Source: Omphiscola glabra (Eukaryota; Mollusca; Gastropoda; Lymnaeidae). From it: a stretch of 64,000 nucleotides of DNA. The DNA lies in NCBI GenBank assembly GCA_964017045.1, contig OZ024798.1, forward strand, positions 7,585,793-7,649,792, in the 5' to 3' direction. Numbering within the stretch: position 1 is the stretch's first letter; each line of letters starts with the position of its first letter. Of the stretch, positions 1 to 11,197 are shown one piece after another. The notes beneath the pieces were generated by a model that was not told the origin of the DNA, ran no database searches, and saw nothing but the letters and a program-made list of their open reading frames with translations. A program made the position numbers and the translations under genes.

Positions 1-535
1 CTGTCTGTCTCTCTGTCTGTCTCTCTGTCTATCTCTCTGTCTGTCTGTCTGTCTCTCTGTCGGTCTATCTGTCTACATCTCTGTCTGTTTGTTTGTCTCT
101 CTGGCTGTCTCTCTTTCTGTCTCTCCTTCTGTCTCTCTGGCTGTCTGACTGCCTGTCTGTCTGTTTATCTATCATCTACGTATTTACCATCTACATGCCT
201 GCCTGCCTACCTACCTACCTGCCTAAATACCTACCTATCTATCTACCTACCGTCCTACCTATCTACTAACTATCTACCAATCCAGCTACTATTTATCTAT
301 CTACCCATCTATCTACCTATCTCCTTACCTACCTACCTACATATCTATCTACCTACTTACCTACCTACCTTTCTATCCATCCATCCATCCATTCATCCTC
401 TCACCCACCCACCCTTCCATCCATCCATCCTTTCATCCATCTAGCTATTTTTTATATACATCTCTATCAGTGTATTATCATCTATCTGTGTATTTGTCTG
501 CCTGTCTGTCTGTCTTTCTATCTCTCTATCTAATA
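1..535. repeat. Degenerate tetranucleotide microsatellite
   Basis: The sequence is built from CTGT, CTAC, CTAT and CCAT units that drift into one another, a low-complexity array that starts before the window. No gene is visible in it. Confidence 0.9.
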
Positions 536-1630
536 AAATCTCTATTTTTAAAATTAAATTTTCACTTGTGTAAAGTGATTGGGTTTTGGTATCCCTGGGG
601 ATAATTATGAAAATATTTTTATGTTTTGTTAAAGTCATTGATTTTCTTAATTGGTTAACATATGTTCATATGTAAAATGAGAATATAGCTTCTTTACAAC
701 TGAATTGTCATTGGATTCAAAGATATTGTCATCCAAGTAAAAATGCATGAACTAAATTTCCTACCATCGATGTAAATGTATCGAAGAAGGTTAATTATTG
801 ATCAAATTTATTCTGAGGCTTATCTTGTGCTGCACTGGGCAAAATGAATGTATAGTGTATGATGGGCTACACTGAGTTTTAAAATAATAAATAAATTATC
901 CACTGGATTGTAGCCCCCTTACTTAAGCAGAAGATTTTTTTTTTGCATGTAATATGCTTATTTCTTATCTAGATCAGTGATAAGTGCATTAAAAATGCTA
1001 TTTGGCTATTTAGTTTTGCTACACCAATTTAATTAAAAGGCATATTCTTATTAAAATTATTTTCAAATGTAGAGTTTTTACTACTTTATAAATTTCATAA
1101 CAGTTTATTTTTGGAATGAATAAAAAGTACAAACTTATTAAATGTTAAAAATACAAAGCTAAATTAGCATTTAAGTTTCAATGCTATTTATTAATGTTAC
1201 TTATAAGAAGGGGAATGTACATCATCAGTTTTGTCACGCTCTTTTATTAAAACAGATAACTTTTAGCTTTGGCTAAATAGGCAATTCGCACTATGACGTC
1301 ATTTGCGTGATTATTTAGAACTAATTAATTTTAATTTTATTTAGCCTTATTGACAACGCGCTAAACTTTAGCCTAAACTTGGCATTATATCCCTATAGCT
1401 CATTCTTATATATATAATTAAACAAAACTTTCCCTAAAAAACGCAAAAACCCCCCATTAAAATCAAATGTATAGACTGATTCATTTCTATTTCGTTAGCT
1501 GTTAAGTTTGAACAACTTTATAATGAGGCATATTTACTCAGTAAATGAAGACCATGAAATAAAAGCGTGGTCAGGTATTCATTTATGTACAAACAACATA
1601 TTGTTTAGATCTAATGAATTAAAGTGTATT
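536..1630. other. AT-rich non-coding stretch
   Basis: No exon, RNA gene or recognisable element was found. The sequence is AT-rich with short A/T runs and many stops in all frames. Confidence 0.6.
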
Positions 1631-1720
1631 CGGAAATTTGTCCCAAAGAAATTTATTGGACGGAAATTTTTTCCAGAGAAATTTATTGGTCGGAAATTTG
1701 TTCCAACGGAAATTTGTTCA
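1631..1720. repeat. 30-base tandem repeat, three copies
   Basis: Three consecutive 30-base units each begin CGGAAATTT and contain AGAAATTTATTGG, with a few substitutions. The short open frame over them is a by-product of the repeat. Confidence 0.65.
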
Positions 1721-1910
1721 TTATTAAATTTGTTAAGGAGATTTATTGATTTATTTTAAGGGATATTGTGAGAGAGCAGCTGTCAACTTTTAAATGAAAT
1801 TTATTTTTCAATGTAGTTTTTACCAATATTTCTTTTTGAACAAATGTTCTTTGAACACGTTTCCGTCGACCATAATTCTTTTGAACACATTTCCGGCAAC
1901 TGAATGAACG

Positions 1911-2042
1911 GTTGTACAATGAAAGGTGGTACAATGAAAGGTGGTACAATGAAAGGTGGTACAATGAAAGGTGGTACAATGAAAGGTGGTACAATGAAAG
2001 GTGGTACAATGAAAGGTGGTACAATGAAAGGTGGTACAATGT
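1911..2042. repeat. 15-base minisatellite, about nine units
   Basis: The unit GGTACAATGAAAGGT is repeated about nine times almost without change. A unit length divisible by three keeps frames open, so the apparent repetitive peptides on both strands are not evidence for genes. Confidence 0.9.
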
Positions 2043-2610
2043 TTCAAGCAAGGACCCGATTATTATTAATTAACCAGGACCAACGACGTAGCCGGTTGGG
2101 GGGGGGGGCCGCACCGGGTTACACCATCTCCGGGAGTGACATAAAATTGAAAATTGCATATATACAGAGCACACAATGCTCGCTCCAACCAAATTACCGG
2201 CGCATAAAAGTTAAAGTATAACCGAGCACACGTAAATTTTCCACAGATGTAACCAATCCAAATGCGTGCTTTATTAATGTGTGACGCATATCTATAGTTT
2301 ATTTTTAGGGCCGAAGAATATGAACCTGCAGCGAGTCATATTCTGAGGATTGACCATTTCCTTTTTTCCATCTTATTTTTGGTTGTTGAAGACAAAACTC
2401 GAACAAAGTTGATTCATGTCACGTGTCCTGGAATCGATAATTTTTTATTGAGTTTCATCCCTGATAGCGACTAATTCAAGGGTTCTCATCAAACTTAAAA
2501 TGTAAAACAAATGTACATATCTACTTGTCGCTGAAACACATAACTGTATCAAATAAGGTTTAACAGAACGTGGGACCAGAAACACATGCTTCATGTTTAT
2601 TTAGTTAGGG
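2043..2610. other. Non-coding stretch with a short G tract
   Basis: No exon or element could be recognised. A run of about ten G lies near 2098. Confidence 0.5.
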
Positions 2611-2783
2611 CAGTGGTTCTCAACCTTCCTTAAAGTTCCTCATGTTGTGGCGACCCCCAACCACAAAATTGTTTTAGTTGCTACTTCATAACCGTAGAGT
2701 ATATGTGTTTTCCGATAGGCAACCCCTATGAAAGGGTTGTTCGATCCCCAAAGGGGTCGCGACCCACAGGTTGAGAACCGCTG
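2611..2783. mobile_element. SPIN-like non-autonomous hAT element, copy 1
   Basis: The 173-base element begins CAGTGGTTCTCAACCT and ends AGGTTGAGAACCGCTG. It is flanked by a perfect 8-base target duplication AGTTAGGG (2603-2610 and 2784-2791). The termini and the subterminal CGACCCCTTTGGGG-type palindromes match the SPIN family of hAT transposons as I know it. The transposase is deleted. The same internal junction is seen in copies at 7217, 26049 and 39389. Confidence 0.88.
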
Positions 2784-2791
2784 AGTTAGGG

Positions 2792-3167
2792 GGTCATCCG
2801 TAAACGACGTCACGCGTTGAAAAAAAGGGGAGGGGCGAGCACGAAGTTGTGACATGTGTTAAAAGTGTCTAATTTGTGTTACAAATGTGTGACGATTTTG
2901 GGGGGTGGGGGTAAAAGAATCAGTCAAAATAGCGTCATTTAAGGAAGACTCATTATACCTATTATTATGGAAGGTCAAAATAAATACGGTGACGGTGTAC
3001 AGCTTGTAATTTTTACACTATCTCGCAGTGGTGTTAACTAAAAAAAAACATTTGAATAAACTCTATTGTATGGATACGGTGTAGCAGCGCACCCCCTCCC
3101 CTCCCCCCCACCCCCCCGCAAAAAAAAAATCCTAACATTTAACCGCTTTAACATATCATCATTTGAA
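2792..3167. other. Non-coding stretch with A and C runs
   Basis: No gene was recognised. A C-rich and A-rich low-complexity patch lies at about 3090-3130. Confidence 0.5.
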
Positions 3168-3700
3168 ATCTATATATAAAATTGAGTTTGTTTGTTGGTT
3201 TGTGGCTGTGTTCCGCAAACGTTTTTACAAGGATTGATGGATCTTGACCAAACTTGGCACATATATCCATCATTATCCGGAAGAAACTCTTGAGGGGTTA
3301 TGAACTTCTTATAAAATTCCGTTTGGGGCCTCAAATCGTTTTCCCGCTAATATGAGCTATATAAATAAAATTTACAACAAATACCCTTATATGAATAGAT
3401 GGATCTTGACCAAAATTAGCACACATACACTTGATTATCCAAGTTCAAATAACGAAAGGTAATGAACTCATAATATTAATATCCATTCTCCTTGGGCCCC
3501 CATTTCAGTTCCTTATATAAGATATATAAATACCAAAAGGCTTAGTTAGACAAAAATATAGGTTCTATGAGATTTGATGGATCTATGCCTAGATTTATAG
3601 AAATACCTTTATTGTCCGAATTGAAATATCGGTGGATTTAAAACGAATAATATCCAATACATTCAGGTCCGATCTAGACGTTTCAGAAAGTTTGATAATT
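3168..3700 (+). mobile_element. Possible Helitron-like element, first copy
   Basis: The segment starts TCTATATATAAAATTGAG. It continues with a GTTTGTTTG-type stretch and the phrase GGATTGATGGATCTTGACC, a layout common in animal Helitrons. A diverged copy of the first 200 bases recurs at about 4195. No coding capacity or CTRR hairpin end was established, so the class is tentative and the right boundary is approximate. Confidence 0.4.
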
Positions 3701-3849
3701 TAAAAAAGCTATATCTATGCCATTTTAAACCGATTTAATGGGACAATTTTTAAAATTGTAAATTTATTATTTATCTGATTGATTTGTATAGGGCAAAAAC
3801 ATATCGGTATAATTATGGGATGGGCCCCGTCGGGGCCCTTCTTTCAACT

Positions 3850-4045
3850 TAAATGTACTATGGATCCGGGTCAGATCGGGAAACGGGATCCCACAGAGAT
3901 TGGGATCCAAAGGTATCAGGATTCTACCGGGATGCGAGATCAACCGGGATCCCAAAATGATCGGGATCCAACCGGGATCAATATCCAACCGGAATCGGGA
4001 TGTCATAGGAGTCCCATCAGTAAACGGGATCCGATGTGGGGTTAT
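3850..4045. repeat. GGGATC-rich degenerate array
   Basis: The motif CGGGATC or GGGATCC recurs about ten times at irregular 15-25 base spacing between the two Helitron-like copies. The short ORFs over it on both strands look like by-products of the repeat. Confidence 0.6.
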
Positions 4046-4189
4046 TTTAAATGTCATTTTATAAGAGAGACGAATTAGTTTTCTTTTTTTTGTGATTACT
4101 TTAGGCAATGTTTTGAATATATTTTTTATGGCGCTTAATTTCAATGCTAACTTAAAGGCTATAGAAGGAGTTGTTTATCCGAATGCAAT

Positions 4190-4470
4190 CCCGGTTATAT
4201 TGGCTAGTGTATATGTAAAAGTGAACGTTTGTTTATTTGTTCCGCATACATTTTTACATGGATTGATGGATCTTGACCAAACTTGATATGGTATGTATCC
4301 ATCATTATCCGAAAGGAATTCTTGAGGGGTTTTGAACTTTACAATAGATTTCGTTTGGGCCCCGGGGCCTCAAATTCGTTTTCCCTCTCATATGAGCTAT
4401 ATAAATTAAATGACCAACACATACTCCTACATGAATTGATGGTTCTTTACCAAACTTAGTACACATACAC
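4190..4470 (+). mobile_element. Possible Helitron-like element, second copy
   Basis: It shares TTTTTACA-GGATTGATGGATCTTGACC, CATCATTATCCG and CTTGAGGGGTT with the copy at 3168, in the same order and orientation. The copy is shorter and more degraded. Classification rests on the resemblance of the first copy to Helitron 5' ends. Confidence 0.4.
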
Positions 4471-4824
4471 TTGCCGCTGGTATGGCATGAGTCTTTGGAA
4501 CAACTTAAGTCTGTGAGGAAACATTTTCAAAAATGAAGTGTATGTGAAGTCAACGCATCGAATGAGATTGATCGATGAACGTTTTAAGGCAATTCTCTTG
4601 ATTGGATGCAGCAATTCCAAACCTAAAATTGATAATATTCTTGAAAGCCAAACGCCAGTTTAACTTATAAATATATATCAGTAACCATTTTTGCTGCTTA
4701 GTTTGTGTGAATCGGATATGTGCACATTAGGTCTTCGCCTTCTTTGATAACTTTTTAAAAGTAAATACATATGTTTGTTGTCTTTGTTTTTCTGTGCATT
4801 GCACGCCACTCAAACCTGATTAAA

Positions 4825-4967
4825 ATGGAATACTAAACTTAGTTTTTCGTCTTTTCCCCCAGAGATTTCGTTCTGGTTTGCAAGTATTGTACAGAATGAT
4901 TATGCGCCCCGCTCTCGTCATTTTGTCGGTTATCCGGCCCGCTGTGAAAAAAGTTTGGTGACCCCTG
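4825..4967 (-). mobile_element. hAT element fragment related to the one at 40905
   Basis: The end reads AAGTTTGGTGACCCCTG. The preceding 130 bases match, by eye at roughly three quarters identity, the reverse complement of the left end of the element at 40905-41406. Shared blocks include TTAGTTTTTCGTC, GTACAGAATGAT and TTATCCGGCCC. The other terminus was not located. Confidence 0.5.
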
Positions 4968-7216
4968 GAGCAGATTATGAAGAAGGTCACCAGAGCTGCG
5001 TCAAAAAAAGAAAAAGATCACGGACGTCTATTATGTATTAAAGTACAATTTAGTGAAAGACGAGTTTAGAATGGCATTAACTCTTAACTGAATTATTAGT
5101 GAATATGGGCCTAAAAGTTGGCCGACTTCTGCCGAGGTAAAACACACAAAACGTGGGGGGGGGGGGGGGGGGGAGGAGGAGAGAGAGAGAGAGAGGAGGG
5201 CGTTGATTACCAGACATACCTAAACTCCTAAAGTGAGTACCCATTAGTGATTACAAAATGAGACAGCAGGGAAGAGACCTCGTTAAATCCATAATGAACT
5301 TAGAAATTAGTGCAAAAAATTTACCGAAGCACTTTAATACCTGAACATGTCAGCTCATTTGTTAAGCATGCTTGTGTGTGTGTGGGGGGGGGGGGGTAGT
5401 TCACTCTCAAATGTATGTAGACCACACAAAGGGGAAGGGCTGATGGACTGTTCACCCCTTCTGTTTGCTTACGCAATCTTTGCCCCCCCCCCCCCAAACT
5501 ATGCACTTTTAGTGAATTCAAACAACTTTATTTCTAGTTACTACTACACTTTATTTTCTTGACATATCAACTTATTAAGACCCAAATATAGACCCCCCAA
5601 GGATCAACATGTACACACAAAACCAACTGTAATCACATTACAAAGGATAAATTTATTACCATCTTTTACTAAAGCATCTTCTTGTGTGATTTTTTCATAT
5701 CTCCAAAAGTACAAATAGGACATCCTATCTCAAGTGCTAGACTATTTCTCTGTTATATTACGACACAATTTCTAAAGGTAAAAGATAATAAAATGTTCAA
5801 TAATATGCCCAGTTCTCGTCCTATCCCTACAAGGTCAGTCGTGTGAAAACCTCGACTCTGTAACGTGATGTAACCATTACATAAGTCATGTTCAAGGTGT
5901 AATGCGTTTCTTCACCAAATGTATAGACAATGATGGTTTGCAACAAAGACTACTTGCACTTCAGAAACAAACTTCGAACCAATTTTAGGCGATGACGCAG
6001 TTTTATATCGAATCTAGAGACGAGAAACAAAAGAGGCCATGCAGAAGAATCTTTCAGTAAATATTTTTTCGTTAAGTAGACAGGCGTTGGAAACTTTGAA
6101 GACGTGTTTTAAGAAAACTCAACTGCTGTTGGTGTTAGTTAACATTTTTGGCTTTCTATATGATATTCAACAACCCCGTACCATGACTGTGGATAGTTTG
6201 AGCAGTCAATGTGCGGATTAGAGGTGGTGATTCACGGGATGAAGATGGTTAGGATTTACTAGTGCAGAAGGTCCTGAGAGGAAAGATTCCACGAGAAGTT
6301 ACAACACCATTAAAGTATCTTCAATTCCGTGCGTCCCTTGCAGATTTGTTTGCGAACGCTACGAGTAAGTAAAAAAAAATTAAATTAAGCCGATAAGCGT
6401 AGCAAGTGCAAAAGTAAGTTTTTCAAAAAGGTTGATAAAACTTTGTTGAGATCATCAATGTCTCGTGTTTGATTGAATTGACTGACAATATTGTAATTTG
6501 AAAGAAAATAATGACATTTACTTCACAGACAAGGGGCGCCAAATCCATTTTACTTGTCCGCCCGGGGCGTCACTTTTTCTATATAAAAGTGGGCGCCATT
6601 TTCAGGCTACGCCCTGGGAGCCACTTTTCATCGGTACACCCAGTATGACATACTTGTTTTAATATCCTATCGGCCGGGATATGTAACATCAAAGGTCACG
6701 CAAAATTATCGTTGCCCAAGGCGGCGCACACTCCTAGCACCGGCCCTGATATAACACACCAGATAGTACTTCTGCCCTGTTATATAACAAAACCAGATAG
6801 TAATACTTCCGTTATATTACAACACAGTACTACTTCTACATTATATTACAACACCAGATGGTACTTCTGCCATGTTATATTTAGACACAAGAAATAACAG
6901 TCATAATATATATAAATCTTACTTTGTTCCAGTTAAGACATTCAGCAGTTTGACTTGCAGGAAAAGAACATTCAATATATTTCTACAATTATCTATACTG
7001 GAAGTTCTGCTGTTGACAGGCACCAACATTATCTTTTATTTTTATGTACAATATTTGTACAACTTTAATATGAAATTTTAGCTGTTTTAAATAAGATTAA
7101 GATAATTCAAAGAAATAATAAAGATCATCAAGGTTTTTTATGAACAACAATTTAAAATTTTAAGCTTCTTTTAAAATAGTCTGTTTAATTTCAATCTCAA
7201 TATCTGAATTTTAGAT
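4968..7216. other. Intergenic stretch without a recognised gene
   Basis: It contains a run of 19 G followed by GA repeats (5155-5200) and smaller G and C runs near 5390 and 5485. A degenerate array lies at 6755-6885. Between 6000 and 6370 there are short disrupted frames that could be old transposon coding sequence, but I could not assign them. Confidence 0.45.
6755..6885. repeat. Degenerate 36-40-base tandem array
   Basis: Units containing CCAGATAGTACTTCTGCC and TTATATTACAACA recur about four times with small length changes. Confidence 0.5.
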
Positions 7217-7412
7217 CAGTGGTTCTCAACCTTCCTAATGACGCAACCCTTTAATACAGTTCCTCATGTTGTGGAACCCCCAGCCACAAAATTATTTTCG
7301 TTACTACTTCATAACTGTAGAGTATATAAGTTTTCAGATGGGCTTAGGTGACCCCTGGGAAAGGGTCGTGCGACCCTCAAAGGGGTAGCCACCCACAGGT
7401 TGAGAACCGCTG
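7217..7412. mobile_element. SPIN-like non-autonomous hAT element, copy 2
   Basis: The 196-base element begins CAGTGGTTCTCAACCT and ends AGGTTGAGAACCGCTG. Its flanks are TTTTAGAT and TTTTAGAC, an 8-base target duplication with one mismatch. It keeps more of the left arm than copy 1. Confidence 0.88.
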
Positions 7413-7539
7413 TTTTAGACTGAAATTAACAGATTTTAAAATTAATATATGTGAATTTCATTCTCAATATATGTGAATTTATCTGCATTAAAACAATAAA
7501 AGGAATAATTGGTTGTGTTGACACTGAAAGCATACATAA

Positions 7540-7690
7540 CAGATGCCAAATGTTAATGGTTGTCTTGACACTGTAGGCATACAATACATAATAGATGCCA
7601 AATGTCAATGGTTGTATGGTTGTGTTGACACTTTAGGCATCCATAGCAGATGCAAAATGTCAATGCTTGTGTTGACACTGTAGGCTTACA
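7540..7690. repeat. Degenerate tandem repeat of about 50 bases
   Basis: GTTGACACTGTAGGCATACAT followed by AGATGCCAAATGTCAATGG recurs about three times with small indels. Confidence 0.55.
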
Positions 7691-7805
7691 TAGTAGGAAA
7701 TTGAGTAGATATCAAGTAGATGACGAGTAGATCTTTTCTTTTTTGGAGAAAATGATTAGTAGTTCACAAGTATTGAATTATCAATTGACAAAACTAATAT
7801 TTTTA

Positions 7806-8358
7806 CACTGTACCATTGTTTACAGACAACACTGTTCTACACTGTACCATTGTTTACAGACCACACTGTTCTACACTGTACCATTGGTTACAGTCCAAAC
7901 TGTTTTTATAATGTAACATTGGTTACAGACCACACTGTTCTTCTACACTGTACCATTGTTTACAGACCACACTGTTCTACACTGTACCATTGTTTACAGA
8001 CCACACTGTTCTACACTGTACCATTGGTTACAGTCCAAACTGTTGTATAATGTACCATTGTTTACAGACCACACTGTTCTACACTGTACCATTGTTTACA
8101 GACCACACTGTTCTACACTGTACCATTGTTTACAGACCACACTGTTCTACACTGTACCATTGTTTACAGACCACACTGTTCTACACTGTACCATTGTTTA
8201 CAGACCACACTGTTCTACACTGTACCATTGTTTACAGACCACACTGTTCTACACTGTACCATTGTTTACAGACCACACTGTTCTACACTGTACCATTGTT
8301 TACAGACCACACTGTTCTACACTGTACCATTGTTTACAGACCACACTGTTCTACACTG
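7806..8358. repeat. 34-base satellite-like tandem array, about 16 units
   Basis: The unit reads TACACTGTACCATTGTTTAC then AGACCACACTGTTC. The right half of the array is almost perfectly homogeneous, while the left units vary. Because 34 is not a multiple of three and the unit holds no forward stop, all three forward frames are open. The long ORFs seen here are therefore artefacts. The array lies about 750 bases beyond the stop codon of the host gene, on its 3' side. Confidence 0.92.
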
Positions 8359-8742
8359 CATCATCAGCTTCAGAACAAAACCCAAACTCTATCTACAGTG
8401 ATCAGACTGAATGGCATAACTACCGAGACACTATCATATTGGGTTGAATGCACACTATCACATTTTGAATGCTGTTAATGTATTTGCTGTTGGTCTGGTG
8501 GAGAAAATACACATGTCCCCTGGCCCAAAAATGTGCAGATAAGTTACTCATTAAAGGATGTTGGTGGAAGAGAAAAAGCAAAAAAAAAAAAAACAAAAAA
8601 AAACCCATCTTTAAAAGTTGATGCAAATCTTGACAAAGAAGCATTGGCTGCATGAGAAGCATGAAGTATATGTCAGCATTAAGTGACCAGCTTGAGGAAA
8701 ACTATAATACAAACAATATGTTACAATTTTTATAAATATTCA

Positions 8743-8748
8743 TTTATT
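8743..8748 (-). promoter_or_regulatory. Candidate poly(A) signal of the host gene
   Basis: AATAAA on the minus strand lies about 360 bases past the stop codon of the terminal exon. It is the first canonical signal I noticed in a plausible 3' UTR. No transcript evidence is available. Confidence 0.4.
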
Positions 8749-9103
8749 TATAACATGTGGGGTTTGCTCTGCAAAAACAAATTTTTAGGGAAAAGCCAAT
8801 CTTCAACATGTAGGTGACGTATCATTTCCATCCCATCTTCATGTACATGGCACTAACTGGGGCTCAATAGAGATGGGTATGTTATAAACAAAAAAGTAAT
8901 CACTAACAGTCAATTGATTTAAAACGAATGTTTAAAAAAAATATAAACACAAATAAGACTTGAACATAACTTTGTAGTCAAGTAACAAAAGACCAGGAAA
9001 AAACCATTCCAATTATCAGCATTTGAAAACAATTGTACAAAGAAATATTTCCAGTAAAAAGCAACGTTGGCTTAAAATATCCTAAAATAGTCATGTATGG
9101 TAT
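8749..9103 (-). other. Probable 3' UTR of the IRAG/LRMP-like gene
   Basis: This non-coding AT-rich sequence lies between the stop codon and the candidate poly(A) signal. No other feature was recognised. Confidence 0.4.
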
Positions 9104-9293
9104 TTACTGTGGTGGATTGGTCACATGCTTCACATTAAGGGGAGGGGAGAGAAACACCACCAGGATGGCTAGAAAGACAAAAAATAATCCCGCTAGGTTC
9201 CGAATGGCCTTTTTGTTGGTTCTCCAGTCATGCTGCACCAGGAAGTCCTTCAATCTGGCAGAATACTTTATTATTGTGTCTAGGCGGGTCGGC
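9104..9293 (-). CDS. Exon 16 (terminal): membrane anchor of IRAG/LRMP-like protein
   Basis: The acceptor is TATCTGCAG and the exon supplies the last base of an Arg codon begun in exon 15. It encodes an amphipathic basic stretch (RLKDFLVQHDWRTNKKAIRN), then a hydrophobic helix LAGLFFVFLAILVVFL. A short tail follows, ending NPPQ before the TAA at 9104-9106. One helix within about 35 residues of the C-terminus is a tail anchor. The short proline-bearing lumenal tail is compatible with the KASH-like end reported for Jaw1/LRMP, but that equivalence is inference. Confidence 0.85.
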
Positions 9294-10136
9294 CTGCAGA
9301 TAGGAGGAGACAATTAGAAGCAACCTACACTGGTGGTAACGCGCTGGTCAAAATAATACAGTCCACCGGTCTAATGACTAACTTTATAAATGGTGAGTCT
9401 GCCGGTCAGTTAAGTTGTCTGACCTGTGCTAATTAGTTTGCTATATCCTGATCTATGTAAATGAATAATAGTTTACTCTTCTCACAAAAACGGTGATTAA
9501 TGATTTACAGCTATAATTGTGAGAATGGAGCTCCTCAACTTAAAAAATCCATGCTTTTTTTTATATTTAATATCTAAGTTATGGGCATTTGAAGTTTAGG
9601 ATTGCCTCACAAGCTTTGAAACTATAAAATGGATCAATTTAGATTCTATAGATATTGCTGCACTAAGTGATATGATATTGATGTTCCAAAACTTGAAGAT
9701 AAATCTGAATCACAGGCTAAAACTAGTGCTAGCACTAGAGTGGTTGATGCTAATGGTGACTGGAGTGATAGCAGTCAACTTGTGAAAATGTACCTCCTAT
9801 CAACTTCAGATTTACAATTTAAAGTTGATCTCAAATTAAAAAAAATTATTCAATCTTAATGATTAAATTTGTATTTTTACTCTATACAAAATATTATGCT
9901 TATATATTTCAATTTAAAAAAAAATATTTTTAACTTGTTTCACAATTTACAGGTTTAATATATAACCTAACTGTATTTATGTTTACAAAAAAGCAAGGAT
10001 AACTTTTAATTTTATAATATTCCATTTACAAAAAAAACCAAAAAACTTTCCAAATGTCATTATGCTCCTTTACTTCCAGTTTACAAAATAAGTAGGTTAT
10101 GAATAGGCTCAGGTAAAGAAAGTCAAGGGAGCTAAC
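9294..10136. other. Intron 15
   Basis: The intron is AT-rich with no recognised element. It separates the terminal anchor exon from the second coiled-coil exon. Confidence 0.6.
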
Positions 10137-10277
10137 CTAGAGAGTAACTCTTCCTCCTCTTGTTGTGACAGATCCACCTTGTCCATCATGTGTTCCAAGC
10201 TCTGACTGATGGAGTTCTGGTGGTCTCTCATTTCTGTCAGCTCCTGGCTTAGCTTGGCCTTCAGACCTTCTTCAAAG
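10137..10277 (-). CDS. Exon 15: second coiled coil
   Basis: The acceptor is GTGTTTAG and the donor CTAG/GTTAGC. The 141-base exon starts with the last base of a Gly codon and ends two bases into an Arg codon. It encodes a charged, heptad-like stretch from FEEGLKAKLSQELTEMRDHQ to QQEEEELLSR. It leads directly into the basic juxtamembrane sequence of exon 16. Confidence 0.85.
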
Positions 10278-10377
10278 CTAAACACATATAAAACACAATC
10301 TTTATTACAACAAGCTGTGTAACTGTACCAGGTACCTTTCATAATTGGCGTCACACACATTTAGCTGATTTTTTTAA

Positions 10378-10401
10378 CCCCCCCCCCCCCCCCCCCCCCC
10401 C
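10378..10401. repeat. Poly-C tract of 24
   Basis: An uninterrupted C run lies inside an intron. It is one of several long G/C homopolymers in the window. Confidence 0.9.
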
Positions 10402-10754
10402 ACATTGTCACAAATTATCAAAACGTTAGACCCCCCTAAAATGTAACGTCATAAACCTTTGCATCCCCCCATACAAAAATCCCTTTGTCCACTACTGTCC
10501 TTTACAAACCCTACTAAAAAAATCCTATCCTAGGAATATCGAATTATTGCATCTGTCAGAACTGTATTAATGGTCACCTTATTCACTTGAGATGATGTTT
10601 TAACTGGAATAGATTTAAATAAATACTTCACTGACTGTTAATTCAACAAGTCTATTCTGGAATTTAAAGGCTGATAAATACATTTTTCAAAAATGAATGC
10701 CCAACCTAAGCCTTTTGTTATTAGGTATTAACAAATGCAGCAGTGAGCACCAAC

Positions 10755-10850
10755 CCTTTCCTAAAAGCATCCTCATCTTGTGAAACCTTATTTTCAGATT
10801 CAGACTTGTCATCTGAGTTTCCTGATGTGCTGGGGATAGAGGATGTAAGC
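10755..10850 (-). CDS. Exon 14: acidic linker
   Basis: The acceptor is ACCTGTAG and the donor AAAGG/GTTGGT. The 96 bases complete an Arg codon and end two bases into a Gly codon. The peptide is Ser/Asp/Glu-rich (SGNSDDKSESENKVSQDEDA), which suggests a disordered linker. Confidence 0.8.
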
Positions 10851-11197
10851 CTACAGGTCTCATGTATAGCACATTTTGCTTTAAATGAAACTAAAGCGAA
10901 TAGGTTGGGTGCCAATAAATGGACTGGGCAACATTAAGTCTATACTTAATTCATGTTTCTTTTGTGGTTGATCTTACCTTTTATTTGACTCTTAATAAAT
11001 GTACAAGAAAGTTGTAAGGCAATTTTTGTGGAATACAATAAGCACAGACTTAAGGAAAATAAATTTTTTTTCTTCACCGGAACCCCTTTACACATGCAGC
11101 CTAAAAACTGACTAAGTTCTAAATATGAGAAAATAAATTGAAATAATTAAGTTTAGAATAACTTATTTAATCTTTGGCAAACTCAGCTAGCTGATAC
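10851..11197. other. Intron 13
   Basis: This is a non-coding AT-rich intron with no element recognised. Confidence 0.6.

Noticed and set aside
1743..2221. Repetitive ORFs encoding LYHLS or KGGTM repeats
   Set aside because: They arise from the 15-base minisatellite, which is divisible by three and stays open on both strands.
3767..4144. 125-codon minus-strand ORF and its plus-strand partner
   Set aside because: Both follow the GGGATC-rich degenerate array and show no motif.
6039..6370. Possible transposon-derived coding remains
   Set aside because: Several short frames look protein-like, but I could not match any to a named domain.
7850..8478. Long overlapping plus-strand ORFs of up to 163 codons
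   Set aside because: They are translations of the 34-base tandem repeat in three frames, with no domain and no start context.
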